A stretch of DNA of 64,000 nucleotides from Gadus chalcogrammus. Lineage: Eukaryota; Chordata; Actinopteri; Gadiformes; Gadidae. Position numbers and translations under genes: made by a program. Every line of letters starts with the position of its first letter. Positions within the stretch are counted from its first letter, which is position 1. Shown here piece after piece: positions 1 to 12,394 of this stretch. The stretch lies in NCBI RefSeq assembly GCF_026213295.1, contig NC_079422.1:25375218-25439217 (forward strand), given 5' to 3'. The notes under the pieces are model-generated. The model was given only the letters and a program-made list of their open reading frames with translations, was not told where the DNA came from and did not search any database.

Positions 1-200
1 TCATAGTTATGTCACCTTGACCCCTGACGCTAATCTGTCGGGCTAGCATTATAGAGGTAGGTCGACCTGACCCTAACCTATGACCCCTGACCCTTACCTG
101 TCCGGCTAGCATAATAGAGGTAGGTTACCCTGACCCTAACCTATGACCCCTGACTCTAACCTGGGGCAGGGTCAGCATCATAGAGGTAGGTTACCCTGAA
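1..200. repeat. Minisatellite, about 60-bp unit, three copies
   Basis: About three tandem copies share CCCTAACCTATGACCCCTGA and GGCTAGCATAATAGAGGTAG. The unit is C-rich and contains CCCTAA-like words, but it is not a telomeric array. The remaining sequence up to the first exon at 666 is intronic, with no exon that I can recognise. Confidence 0.75.
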
Positions 201-570
201 TCCTGTGGGGCGTGCCCCCCCTGATGAGGCATATGGGGTTGCAGGAGAAGGCTGACCTAAGCGATTCATAATTGATGATCCACTCTAGCAGAGGACCAAT
301 TTTATGTTCACGGCCTCAAAGACGTCCTGTATGGTTAGGAACTGACTGCCTAATGGTTCATAAACACTTAGTGTGCATTAGAGCGGTGCAATCAGGTTCA
401 CCGGGATATGGATATCACCGGCAGTATCGAATACGAAAACTAATGTAAATATCGTAAAATATAAAGGAAAAATAACCGATCAGCATAAAATATGAAATGT
501 GAACCATCCAGTCAGTTCTGATTCATCGGCAGTACTGCCATGCATCACTGAGGGTCACCCAGCTCCAGCT

Positions 571-571
<1 letters not shown>

Positions 572-602
<31 letters not shown>
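572..602. repeat. Poly-G homopolymer, 31 bases
   Basis: An uninterrupted run of 31 G lies about 60 bases upstream of an araf exon. The exact length is the kind of value an assembly can get wrong. Confidence 0.9.
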
Positions 603-603
<1 letters not shown>

Positions 604-665
604 GGGTCGTCCATCCGGGTCCCCCGTCCGTATCACTCACGTTGTCGTTCCGCCTTCTCTTTCAG

Positions 666-3600
666 GGAGCACTGAAGTCCTTCAACACATCAGGTAAGGC
701 CTTCAGGTCCGCAGAACCAAGCCCTGTCTGTCCGCCCGGTGGGGCCTCGCCGTAGACTCACTGTCCTCTGTGTCTCCCGCCACTCAGGCCCGGAGCCCTC
801 GCCGAAACCCTCAACGAGCCCCCCCTCGTCGCTGGGCTCTCCCGGCAGGAGGCCCCCCAAGTCCCCCTCGGAACACAAGGAGCGCAAGCCCTCCTCCTCC
901 GACGGCCAGAAGAAAGTGGTGGGTGTCTGCTCGGGGGGGTCTGAGGTTCACCTCGGGGGGGTCTGAGGTTCACCTCGGGGGGGTCTGGGGTTCACCTCGG
1001 GGGGGGGTCCGGGGTTCACCGCCTGCTGCGGGGACACGCCTGGTTTTGCACCAGGCAGAGCAGAGCGTCCAATCGAAACGGGAGTAGCTATAAACAAAGC
1101 TCAAGTGCTCCACTCTGAACTGTTCTGACTGGAACTGGTCTGAGTGGCTCTCAGACCAGTTCCACTCAGAACTGGTCTGAGCGGCTCTCAGACCAGTTCC
1201 ACCCAGAACTGGTCTGAGTGGCTGAAGGTTAATCTAAATCAGGGGTCACCAACACAGAGGACCACATGAGGCGCCCACAGGCCTGTTCTAAGAACAGCAA
1301 TACTCATTCTTGAACAACTCTTTCCCACCTTTTTTAAGTCATTGTTGATAATTATTGTGAGAAATCATTAACATGATCAGTTTCTTCACATAGATGAGTA
1401 TCATTAATCATCAATAGTAACATATATAACTAAAGGCAAACTGAGCAAATTTGTTATTTCAGAAGAGTGTATAGAACTGGGTGCCCTTCGTATGACTCAG
1501 TACCCATGAAGTAGCTCTCAGGTTCAAAAAGTTTGGGGACCCCTGATCTAAATGGATGTTTATAGGCTGTATTGCAAACGAAAGAAAGTCTTCCTGTGAC
1601 ACGTTGGGGAAGAGGAGGGTGTTCCGCAGAGTTTGGTTGCAAGTGTTTTGTACCTCGTCCCCAGCACCGCGGGGGGTACAGAGACTCCACCTACTACTGG
1701 GAGGTGCACTCCAGGGAGGTGACCATGCTGAAGAGGATCGGCTCCGGCTCCTTCGGGACCGTGTTCCGGGGCAAGTGGCACGGCGACGTGGCCGTCAAGA
1801 TCCTCAAGGTCACGGAGCCCACCCCAGAGCAGCTGCAGGCCTTCAAGAACGAGATGCAGGTCCTCAGGTGAGCTCCGAGAGAGGGCGACATCGCTCCCTC
1901 CCTCCTCAATCTCACCAACAGACCCTTTTTTGATTGATTTATTTTTGGTGTAACCATAGGCCATGATAGCCTGGTTGTTTTGGACACAGAGCAGGGAGGT
2001 TCCAGGTAGTATTGCCCATAGTCTACCTGCAGGCATCCGTGGGCAGGATTCCCCTAACCAATGTCCTCTCCTCCTCCTCCTCCTCTTCCTCCTCCCTTCC
2101 TGCTCCTCCTCCTCCCCCCCTCCTGCTCCTCCTCCTCCTCCCCCCCCTCCTCCTCCTCCCCCCCTCCTCCCGGGGGACACAGGAAGACCCGCCACGTCAA
2201 CATCCTGCTCTTCATGGGCTACATGACCAAGCCCAACTTCGCCATCATCACCCAGTGGTGCGAGGGCAGCAGCCTGTACCGCCACCTGCACGTCACCGAC
2301 ACCAAGTTCGGCACCATGCGCCGCATCGACGTGGCCCGGCAGACGGCGCAGGGCATGGAGTGAGTCCCGCCCTCTCCTTACAGGCTTACCCACAGCCCTC
2401 CACAGCTCAGGAGGCCGCCTAAGCAACACACGGCTGACACATAAGGGGCAGATTTCCAAAACGGCCTGTAGCAGCTAATCACACCACACCTGGTGGCATG
2501 TCATGGGACCTTTAACTATGTTGTCCAAAAAAACAAAAATAATAATTCATTCAATCTCTGTGTAAAGGTCAGGCTGCATGGCAACAGTCTGTCAGCTTGC
2601 ATGAAAATAGGCATATATACCAAAATACTAACTGTACTATGGTACATAATACCATGTTATGTACCATGACCCCCCCGGTCAGACAGCCACCCGCACCACC
2701 TTAACTAACACATTTTCTGCGGGAATCCCTGACTTACAGCCAGGGATCCAGTAGCTCACAAAGTCAGTCAACAGACAGTACAATACAGACCGTACAAGTA
2801 CAATACAGACAGTAAAACTGACAAACAACAAATGGACCAACAGGAGAAGTCAATCCCATAAGTCAATAAAAAGTAAGCACTATTGCACACAATTTAAATT
2901 TCATATAAAAAGAAGAGACGCAGCTAGATATCAATAAAGAAATGTTATGCATTTGCACTTTGTCCAGTGTGTGTTGGGGTGGGTTGTGGGGGAGATAGAG
3001 GGACACACCCCATGGGCAAGGCACTCTTTGCCTATGTCCACTTAGTTGTTGGATATTGATATCTGATGAGGATGATATTGGAGACCTTGAAAGGGCAAAA
3101 TTCCAGGTCTTGCGAGTAAATACTTGGAGAGAAGTGGATGTTCTCAGTTCTGGAACAGCCTGGATTTGAGTCTAATTATAAGTTATTTATTTTCAAATAG
3201 TCAATAAGCAGCAGCTTTTTGCAATAAGTGCCCTGTATCGTTGACAATATTAATGTTTCAACTTCCAATTCATGTTTTCTTTGTTTCCTTTTTCAGTTAT
3301 CTCCACGCGAAGAATATAATCCACCGAGACCTCAAATCAAACAGTATCCTTTCCCTGAGACCCAAACAACTTGGCCTTGTGTGATCTAAACTGGCCAAGG
3401 AGAGCATTGAGCGAGAAAACCATCCCGGCACCACTTCCATCTTTGTGATGTTGGCAGACGATAGCGGTCTGTTCTGCGACCACTCCTTCTGCATGCATGT
3501 TTTCTTTACACCATTGTCCTCCTAAAGCAGGCTTATTTCTCACTCTATATACCAGAAGTAATGTTCCTCTACCCACTGCCTACCTAGTCGCCACTGTTCT

Positions 3601-6600
3601 TAGTATGAAGCGCGGTGAGGCGTTGTTCTGATCGGAACAATGTCTCACATCATCTCATCATCGGTGGTGGGTGTCGTGACACCCACCACCGATGTAATGA
3701 CACCAACCACCGGGGAATGAAGCCTTCTTAATCTGCTTCTACCTTAGTTAGATAGTAGCTTAAAAATGCATTTGGCGCAGAATCATTTATAGTATTGCTA
3801 ACTCCGAAGAAAGAAAGAACATTTCTCGGTTCTCCTGAATCTCCGTCTTTTGAGAGGAGTACCCCGGCGTTACTCTGGTCAACTTCCTAAGCTACGGCGC
3901 CAGACATCTTCATCCACGAGGGCTGGACGGTGAAGATAGGGGACTTCGGCCTGGCCACGGTCAAGTCTCGGTGGAGCGGGTCGATGCAGGTGGAGCAGCC
4001 CAGCGGGTCGATCCTCTGGATGGTACGGTCCCGGCCTTACATATACACTCAGCAGACGCTTCTATCCAAAGCCACTTGCAATAAACGCATTTGGAAGAAG
4101 AAAGAGGAACAACATTAGATCGCTGTCGGTACTGTACGGATGTTCATAGAACCAAGGGCCAAGCACTAACAATCGCTAGGTTGACCCATTCCCCTTATAC
4201 AACAAAGATAGATAGGATAAGGTGGTACACAATGTGAAGTACTGTTTTAAAGTGCATGGACGTACAACGTAAGTACGTACATTAAGTGCACGGACCTTTC
4301 AAGGATTTGAATTCCTTCGGCAATTCCTTGATGAGATATTGCGTCTAGGACAGCTGAGACATCTAACTGCATCAGAGCGCATAATAGTAATACTTTGTAA
4401 CATGTGCACACCTCAGTTTCGAGCCCTGGACACAGATTCACCAAGCCTGTCAACAGTTTCACCCCCTGCCGGCAATGCATTTGTCCATATATCATGAAAG
4501 GGGAAATGTTGACATTCTGGTCATTCTGGTCTTGATAAGGGTGTCCTTGTGGCAGCTTCCCGCCAAGCCAGAGGTTAACAAAGGGGAACTGGTTAACGCC
4601 AGTTGACAGATGGGGTGGCTAGATAATACAACCTGACGAAACCAAAGTCAAACTCAAATTATTGAAACTAAACAACATAGGGATTTTCCATCCCACTTTC
4701 AAGTCGAAAGTGTTTTTTTATAAAGGCTTCATGGGACCAGGGTTAGCACACAAACCTAACGCAAACAGATCATTTAATTAATTACAAAAACTTCCATTTG
4801 CTTTCTCTGCCCGCCATAGGAAAAACAACAACCTTTGACCTTATTACAAAGATCTTTTGACCTTTAACCTGTGACCTTTGCATCTAGGCTCCTGAGGTGA
4901 TCCGCATGCAGGACAGCAACCCGTACACGTTCCAGTCCGACGTCTACGGCTACGGCGTGGTTCTGTTTGAGCTGATGTCTGGAACCCTGCCTTACTCCAA
5001 CATCAACAACCGAGACCAGGTACCCCACCCCCCCCCCCCCCCCTTCCAGTCCACCGGGTCTCCCCGGTACAGTACAGCCCCGGATCACGTCTGATCTCCA
5101 AGGGTTTACGGGCTTCCATCTACCGGGGGAGCTACACAGAACCTACTATCTGCAGCCGTTACTCATTGACCAAAGCACACTGGGTAGGCGCTGTCAGGTG
5201 TCAGGAAAAAACAACAACACATGTTTAACTTTGTCACTTTGCAGTAGAAGGAACTACACAGTGGGTCAAACAGTGGAAACACTCAAAACCCGCCTTTGAT
5301 ATTTGATCTGCAAAGCCGAGCATGCGGGGGGGGGGGGTTCCAGTGTACTGAGTGGCACACTCTCGGCACCGTGGCAGACACCAGAGGCATCTCCATGCTA
5401 AGTATTTTATTTTTCAGTGCCAGGAGTTACAACATGCAACAAGTGCGTATGTTAAGTGCCAGGGCATTTCATGGACTTTAGAAGCAGCGATTTCTTTATG
5501 AGATATCGAGTCTAGGAGAGGGGAGATTTCTGAATGGGGGGGAATAAAAAGCACACAATGGTTGTAAGTAATGACCTGTTTAATGTTTATCTACACAATG
5601 CAAACCCATGGACACCTTGAGGACAGCGGCGCAGCCCCCAGAGCAGGTCTCCTCCTGCTGAAGACCCACCTCCTCATGCCCTTGTCCCCCCCCCCATCCT
5701 CAGATAATCTTCATGGTGGGTCGGGGATACCTGTCGCCCGACATCAGCAAGCTGGGCGCCACCTCCCCCAAGTCCATGAAGAGGCTCATTATCGACTGTC
5801 TGAAGTTCAAACGAGACGAGAGGCCCCTGTTCCCACAGGTGACTGGGAACCTTCAACACATGAATGACCTCTCTCTCTCTGTCTCTCTCTCTCTGTTTCA
5901 GTCTGTATCTCTATCTCTCTGTCTCTGTCTCTCTCTCTTTCTCTTCCTCTCTCTCACTCTTCCTCTCTCTCTGTTTCAGTCTGTCTCTCTATTTTTCTGT
6001 CTCTGTCTCTCTCTTTCTCTTCCTCTCTCTCACTCTTCCTCTTTCGCGCTCTCGCTCTCTCGCTCTCTCTCTCTCTCGCTCTCTCTCCTCTTAATCCCCT
6101 CTCCCTTAACCTCTATGCTGAATTCTTTTGAATGAAAAGCCTGGTTCCCTCATGACGAGACTTGTCCGGGACTGTGTTCTGAAGCGAGCAGCCTGACAAG
6201 GCTTCTAATGCCAATCATAACGCTTACCTGGTTAACGGTTCACTTTAATACTGTAGTATCACTGCCGTCTGCTTTTCATTCAATGTTGAGAAGATAGGTT
6301 TATTTTATGTAATGGCTCTTAATGATAGTAGTGTGGTATTTCATGACATAGGGTTGGTTTATGGTGACGCCCAGATTTGACTCCAGATGAATTATGGTAT
6401 GCATATTATACCCTCAAGAGTCTGTCTCGTCCTCCAGAACTAGTTCCATAAATCAGTCTTGAGTTTAACATCTTCGGTCTGAAGGCAGAGGAGCTCAGAG
6501 CTGGGTGAACAGGGAGTTCCCCTTCCTTTAGCGTCACGTTGGTTATCTAGTCCTCAGGTTGGCGGGGATCTGAAGGCATGTAACACTGGTCCGGCCACTG

Positions 6601-7701
6601 TATAAATACTTTAATTTAATTATTAAATCCCCTTCTGAAGCGCCATCCACTCGCACAATTAGTTTTTGTTTTTGGGAGAATATCTCCACAACCAAACGGG
6701 GAACAAGGCGTAGCTCCGTCACTATGGTTCCTGGTTTCCGGCCACGGTTCTGGGAAGCGCCCCCCCCCCCCCCCCCCCCCCCCCCCACACGTTCCGCTAG
6801 AACCCAGTAGGACAGCTGGACCCCAGGTTCTATAAATGTGTTCCATTAACGTTCTCCGGGTCCTGGCGGCCATGGAGCAGGTTCTATGAATGTTTTCAGA
6901 TGAGTGACGTAGTGAACGTTCTATAAATGTGAATTACATCCGGTGAGTGACGTAGTTAACCTTCTCCAGATCCTGGTGGCGATAGAGCAGGTTCTATCCA
7001 TGTGTTGTACATCAGATGAGTGACGTAGATCCGATGAGTGACGTAGATCCGATGAGTGACGTAGATCAGATGAGTGACGTAGATCAGATGAGTGACGTAG
7101 ATCCGATGAGTGACGTAGATCAGATGAGTGACGTAGATCAGATGAGTGACGTAGTTGATGTTCTATTAACGTGTTATACATCAGCTGAGTGACGTAGATC
7201 CGATGAGTGACGTAGATCAGATGAGTGACGTAGATCCGATGAGTGACGTAGATCCGATGAGTGACGTAGATCAGATGAGTGACGTAGTTGATGTTCTATC
7301 AATGTGTTATACATCAGCTGAGTGACGTAGATCAGATGAGTGACGTAGTTGATGTTCTATTAATGTGTTATACATCAGCTGAGTGACGTAGATCAGATGA
7401 GTGACGTAGTTGATGTTCTATCAATGTGTTGTACATCAGATGAGTGACGCAGATCCGATGAGTGACGCAGATCAGATGAGTGACGTAGTTGTCCTATCAA
7501 CGTGTTGTAGATCAGTTGAGTGACGTAGATCCGATGAGTGACGTGGTTGCCCTCCCCCAGATCCTGGTGGCGATGGAGCAGGTGCAGGACCTGCTGCCCA
7601 AGATCGAGCGCAGCGCGTCGGAGCCTTCGCTGCACCGGGCGGTGCACGCGGAGGACCTCAACCCCGAGCTCTTCAACACCACCCGCTTCATGCCGCTCTG
7701 A
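666..7701 (+). CDS. araf: A-Raf serine/threonine kinase, 3' part of the gene (nine exons)
   Basis: This is a MAP3K that phosphorylates MEK downstream of RAS; the protein is cytosolic or membrane-recruited. Exons: 666-693, 788-918, 1665-1867, 2183-2359, 3297-3343, 3904-4022, 4888-5019, 5704-5838, 7561-7701 (TGA). All junctions are GT-AG and the phases agree. Visible in order: a Ser/Pro-rich spacer ending near [16 protein letters not shown]; the N-region [11 protein letters not shown]-loop GSGSFGTVF; catalytic lysine in VAVKIL; HRDLKSN catalytic loop; DFG with [16 protein letters not shown]; and the C-terminal 14-3-3 motif [14 protein letters not shown] is preferred over RAF1 or BRAF because of [41 protein letters not shown] and [13 protein letters not shown]. 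The RAS-binding and C1 domain exons lie left of the window, so the gene is partial here. All catalytic motifs are intact. The 28-nt exon at 666 is the least certain. Confidence 0.93.
931..1020. repeat. Minisatellite, about 22-bp G-rich unit, four copies
   Basis: Copies of GGTTCACCTCGGGGGG start about 15 bases after the donor of the 788-918 araf exon. Each copy has a run of six to eight G. Confidence 0.8.
1131..1225. repeat. Tandem palindromic repeat in an araf intron
   Basis: GGAACTGGTCTGAG (1131-1144) and its exact reverse complement (1150-1163) flank a 5-base loop. The hairpin is then repeated with small changes to about 1225. Confidence 0.8.
2061..2174 (+). repeat. CCT-rich polypyrimidine tract before an araf exon
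   Basis: About 110 bases of almost pure C and T lead into the acceptor at 2182. It acts as an extremely long polypyrimidine tract and gives rise to several spurious Pro/Ser/Leu open frames. Confidence 0.85.
3659..3694. repeat. Near-perfect 36-bp palindrome
   Basis: A 17-base arm (3659-3675, beginning CATCGGTGG) is followed by a 2-base centre and its exact reverse complement (3678-3694). It lies in the araf intron after the HRD exon. Confidence 0.85.
4038..4380 (+). mobile_element. Dispersed repeat R1, copy 1
   Basis: This shares long stretches with 28950-29570 and 60295-61110. It begins with the fish repeat word CAGCAGACGCTTCTATCCAA, then GTCGGTAC, AAGCACTAACAATC and ACAACAAAGATAG blocks, and later GTACATTAAGTGC. 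No open frame is present, so it is a non-autonomous element of unknown class. Confidence 0.7.
5385..5525 (+). mobile_element. Dispersed repeat R1, 3' fragment
   Basis: It carries TTAAGTGCCAGG and GAGATATCGAGTCTAGGA blocks that match the distal part of the copy at 4250-4360. Confidence 0.55.
5871..6090. repeat. CT microsatellite with TTTCAGTCTGT interruptions
   Basis: Imperfect (CT)n begins about 30 bases after the donor of the 5704-5838 araf exon. It is interrupted by periodic CTGTTTCAGTCTGT blocks, each holding a potential acceptor-like TTTCAG. Confidence 0.85.
6760..6786. repeat. Poly-C homopolymer, 27 bases
   Basis: An uninterrupted C run lies in the last araf intron. Confidence 0.9.
6820..7545 (+). 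repeat. 18-bp CRE-like minisatellite with copies of the araf last-exon boundary
   Basis: The unit is close to GATGAGTGACGTAGATCC and occurs in blocks separated by TTCTATCAATGTGTTATACA spacers. There are several dozen TGACGTAG or TGACGCAG words. At about 6859 and 6970 the array also contains diverged copies of the first bases of the final araf exon together with a CCAG- or CCGG-type acceptor. The array ends about 15 bases before the real acceptor at 7560. Confidence 0.85.
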
Positions 7702-10234
7702 GTCCTCCCCGTCAGCACCGCCCCCTTCCTCCACCCGCCGAGGGCCGGAGCCCATCCCTGCAGCGCTGCACATGGTGATTACCCTGTCCTCCTCCACCAC
7801 CACCACCACCACCTCCGTCACGTCAACACCGCCCCCCCGCCCCGACCCCTGACTCGGCCCGCTCTGAAAGAGGGTGGTCGCTTCGAACTTCTCGTTTTGA
7901 GTATTTTTTTTGTTTTGTTCGTTTTCTTTTTTTTCTCGCTCCGATCGAGTCAGCGATGCTCGCCGCCGCCGCCGCCGCCGGTTTCACGAGCGCCGACGCC
8001 GGCGCGGTCGCCGTACATACACACTCCGCAGACCCCCCCTCCTCCTCCCCGCGCGGTCGGAGGAATCGAACCGCGTTCCCGCCCAGCTCTGCACTCCACT
8101 GAGGGCTCAGCCCGCACACATTCCAGTAACACCAGTACTGGTCCCCTTAATACCAGTACTGGTCCACTTAATACTAGTACTGGTCCACTCTCGCCCCCAC
8201 CTTTTTTTAAATTCCATCTTCTCCAGAGCTTTCTGAACCGGGACCACCGGGACCAACTTGGGTTTCTCTCTTGAGAAATGTCCTTTCAAAGTAATGGTCC
8301 CTTGTTTGTATTTATTGTCCTGTCGCCACGACGCAACGCAGGTGACGCCCGTAGTTAGACGCCGTCTTGGTAACACGTTTAGTAGCTGCTATTGGCCAGT
8401 GAGGACACAACCAAACCAGGATGCCTTGGAACCGGACCGTCTGCCTCCAGGGCTAGAGTCGCTGCACTGCCGCGGGACCACACACAGACATGCACACACA
8501 CACTGTTGTACTGTACCTGCTGGGAAGTCTGGGGCGCGTTAGTGAGCAGTCTTTTGAACACTTTCAACGTTTAGGAACAACCCTTTTGGATGCGTTCACA
8601 GAACAGGAGTAGAGGGATTGGGTAATGAGTGGGTTCAGCACAAAATGGTCTTCATCCTCTGCACAGTCAAAGTTATTGCTTTTTAGTTTTTTAAGTTTTC
8701 ATTGATTTTATCAGGAAAGGGCCTTCTTCTCACCTGGATGACCCTGATAACTCATCATTATAAGGAGCAGATATTGAACCTTTTTAAACGGTTGGTTTAA
8801 AAATGTGCAATAACGTTTTGGCTACCTCCTTTTGACCGCAGATGAACATTTTACACAGGCAGAGTAATATATAGACGGATTGCTACTTTTATATCTAATA
8901 AAAAAGTATTTAATGCATTTGAAACCTAGTCTGAGGGACTAATACATTCTGAATAAACTAGTACATTCGATACCTTTCTTCCAATATTGTGTAAAGCATG
9001 GTTTTCAGGATGGAACACGTTGAGAACGAAAGCACACGCGCAGTTCAGGCACGTCAAACTAGGGTCTGAGCAGCTTCACCAGTTCTACACAGAATCAAAC
9101 CCAACCTCTTCTTTGAACCCCGTCCGACTGTTAAAGGCGGTCCCACGTTGAGGGTCACGCTCCCGGGGCCGCGATACGGACTGCGCTCTGCGGGGGCTCT
9201 CGTTCTTCGGTCTAAGCTCGAGTGTCTCCAACAAGCGGCCTTACCGATCCTCAGGATGTGGCAGGACACAGGACACGCGTCGGAGCACAGCAGCCCTGGA
9301 GTGGGGGTGGCGGCTGACCTCTGACCTCTCCCTCTGAGGGGTACGCTGCTCATCGAGGGTTTGGGAGTAACCGTTGTGTCCACATGACTCGTTCCTTAAG
9401 ACTACGACACAACTAGAGTGTGACGCCTGTTCTGAACCAGACGTTGAAACGCGCCCGTTCTGTCCGGCTTAGCGACACACGGAGGACAAACCCACGGTTT
9501 TGAACCAGTCCCTCGATGCAGAGAGATGTTCGACGGGGCTTTCCACTGTGTGGTCTCTGTGCGTGTGGTGGCTCATCACTTCTCCACTGCTTCGCTGAAG
9601 GTCTCGGCGTCTGACTGGGGCAGGAGGGAGTGCCGTGCCTTGCCGCCACTTCCCCAAACTAACGTGAACACGGACGCCATCGGTAGTCCACCAAATACTG
9701 CTCGTCCTGTTTTGGGTTGTGTTGAGACATTGTACGATTGTTGATTTGGGGCGGAGGGGGGGGGGGGGGGGGCGTCAGACTGTTATAAACTAATATAAGC
9801 CATATTAACTTTCCTACTAAGGGTTTTAATCAGTCAGATCTGGGGGGCGGTTGAGGGTTTCATTTTAAGAGCGCCATGGATCTGCCAGCAGGGCCTTCTT
9901 TCACCAGCTTGCGACATGGCAGCAGGGGTCTCTGGTGGTTCGTCGAGGACACACTCCCTCCCCCAGCTCCGCTTGAAGACCTCGGAGCCCGGGGCTGAAA
10001 GACACCCGTCACTGTAGTCCAGCTGCTGCTGCTATCCACCATAGGGAACCATGCATTCAGGTCACGGCGAATTGCCGTGAAAACACTTTAACTCTGGTCC
10101 AATGTGTGTGTGTGTGCTGGTAACGCGTTGGTTAGGAGGGTTGCGTGTGTGTGCGTGTTCTGTGAACCTGGTGGGGATTTCTGTTCCTTATCGTACGTAC
10201 TGTGGGCACGAAGGGACTGTGTGGCCAAGAGGTC

Positions 10235-10470
10235 ACTGAGATGAGACCAAGATGTCGACATGAGGTGACCACAATGTCAACATGATGTCACCACGATGTG
10301 ACATGGATGACACCATGATGTTTCCACGATGTGACAAGGGTGACGCCATGATGTCACCACGATGTGACAAGGATGACACCATGATGTCACCACGATGTGA
10401 CAAGGATGACACCATGATGTTATCACGATGTCCCCAAGATGAGACCATGATGTTCCCATGTTGTGAAGAC
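10235..10470. repeat. 33-bp minisatellite rich in ATGATG and GTCACC
   Basis: About six or seven copies of a unit containing CACGATGTGACAAGGATGAC. The open frames on both strands across it are repeat artefacts. Confidence 0.85.
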
Positions 10471-11801
10471 GCAATGCTCACTCACCATAGCTCAGAGCTT
10501 TTCCTCCTTGTGTTTTTAGCCCTAGAGGAGGTGGATACGGGCTGAGGGGCTGGGCCCCTCACGGCCCGCTATACTCATTCCAGTCATGGGGGGGTCCTTG
10601 GTCCGGGGTGGAAGGTTTCCCGGGGTCGGGCTCCCCACCTTTCAGTTATTTATTGATGTCTGTGCAAAACATTTTCAATCTGCAATCATGGATCTCTTGA
10701 GGTGGATCAATGTTTACTCGAGGGAGAGCGCTCTGCAAAAATGTAAAAGCCATGTTTGGGGAACCGTTTCTTTGTGGCACGGTACTGTCCGGCCCTGCTT
10801 GGCTCGAACCCCCGCTCCTCCGGGAACAGGGCTCGTTTGAAACATCTAGGGACGGGTCGGACCTCAGTAGGGACGCTGGTTTTAATAGTCGCTCATACGG
10901 TTTTACTATGTGTCTCCCTCACCATCTACCATATATTAAACACAGTAACGGAGATTAACCTAATTTAAAAGGAGGAGACCCAAGGTGGACTTGTGAGGAT
11001 GTACGGTGTATAGACTGAGGGCACTGGAGAACCACAGATCATCACAAACTGACCCCACTCTGAGGTTCTTCAGAAGGACGAGGCTTTTATTGTTCCTGGT
11101 TTTAAATTTGTAGTCCCAGGTTAGGGGTGCTTATGGACTACATATCCCATGAAATTATCCTAATCAGTGCTTTCTCATTTTCCCTGAGGGGGACTGCCAT
11201 TGGCTGAGAGTGCCATGGTGGAGGCTCGCTATAGGTTGAGTTTTGGATGCATTGCCTGCATGTCACCCCCTCTCCTAAGAGGACGACAGCGTTCTAACAC
11301 CCTGTCTAGAGGGGATGGACAGGTTGCTAAGGTTACTTAAACAATGTCCACCTGAGAAGATGGCCACGCCCCTATCCGATGCCCGAGCTCGCCCCCCCCC
11401 CCCCCCCTCTTTGAAACGGACCGCAGCACAAAGTATCACGTTAACGGTTTGCTCGTGGATGCCCTGCACGGCGCGGGAATCACACTCGCAACCCAACGGC
11501 TGTCTATTACAGAGAGGCAAGAGTAGGAGTTATATTGGAATAGGGTTCTTTCTGCATATCTTTTAGGTGAATTGCAATTAACTGTCTATAGTTTTCTGAT
11601 GTTTCAGGGGTGTTCAGTTTGCAATAAATGGTGTATCCTGCTCTGTACAGTTACTTTTTTAATTAAAATGTACTTGTTTCTATTTTTTTGTGTGACGGTT
11701 TCAAGAGAAAAAAAAGAACAATTATTTTAAATGTAAAGGAAATCTTAGTATTTTTTTAGTTTTTTTTTTGTCTTAAAATATTGATGATGCAGGATTCTTT
11801 A

Positions 11802-11807
11802 AATAAA
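11802..11807 (+). terminator. Candidate poly(A) signal for araf
   Basis: AATAAA sits in a T- and A-rich context 4.1 kb after the stop. The earlier hexamers at 8897 and 8952 are equally possible. Confidence 0.35.
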
Positions 11808-12180
11808 ACTGTGGAATACTAAAGATGAGTTTGGTCGTTTCTCCTTCCTTATTTTTCATAAATCCTTTTGCCTTTCCCTCGTCTCTCTAACTAAGCAAAG
11901 TGTTTTGAACCTGCGCCGGAACCCCGGCCTGTGGTTTTGGAGCGCTTTGTGGGAAGGAGGAAGTGGTTTCATTCACAGCCGTGCAGATGAGCCATTTAAC
12001 CAGCGGCCGGAAACAGCTCGGCATGCATGTGTTGCAGGCATATCGGTTAGTTTGGTGGGTGAACCTTCGAAGAGGCTTTGTTTCTGTGACGGTTGCCTCC
12101 CAACTCACCAATGCGCCGCAAGGGGAATGAGGTGTATATAATGACGTCCACACCAACCTTTTGATTAATTATATCTGATA

Positions 12181-12186
12181 TTTATT
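12181..12186 (-). terminator. Candidate poly(A) signal for cd53
   Basis: TTTATT on the plus strand reads AATAAA on the minus strand, about 210 bases beyond the cd53 stop codon. Confidence 0.5.
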
Positions 12187-12394
12187 TGGCTCTTTGATTT
12201 TTGTAAGAGGATCATTTGAGACGTGTTGCATACTTTTGGTATTGTTTCCAACATAAATACATTTTCTTTGGTTCATTTAAAATAAAGATGTTTATGAAAG
12301 AAAAACAATGAAGAAATTAAAATATGGTGGTTTGAGAAGACAGGACTGTACAAAAGCATGGATGCCACAGTAAGGGTTGAGTGAGGGTAGGAAT

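Larger units (their letters stand above)
7702..12180 (+). other. araf 3' UTR and intergenic flank
   Basis: No convincing coding exon lies between the araf stop and the cd53 terminal exon. The stretch holds an AT-rich 3'-UTR-like sequence, poly-G/C runs at about 9749 and 11393, a 33-bp minisatellite at 10235, and candidate AATAAA signals at 8897, 8952, 11623 and 11802. Where the araf transcript ends cannot be told from the sequence. Confidence 0.6.

Noticed and set aside
1..200. Telomeric or interstitial telomere repeat
   Set aside because: CCCTAAC occurs only once per 60-base unit. It is not a TTAGGG array.
1560..2459. 299-codon minus-strand frame
   Set aside because: Antisense shadow of two araf exons and the CCT tract (poly-Gly/Glu); no family resemblance.
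8107..8376. Small open frames in the araf 3' flank
   Set aside because: No splice context, family motif or coding bias. They overlap CCAGTACTGG repeats.
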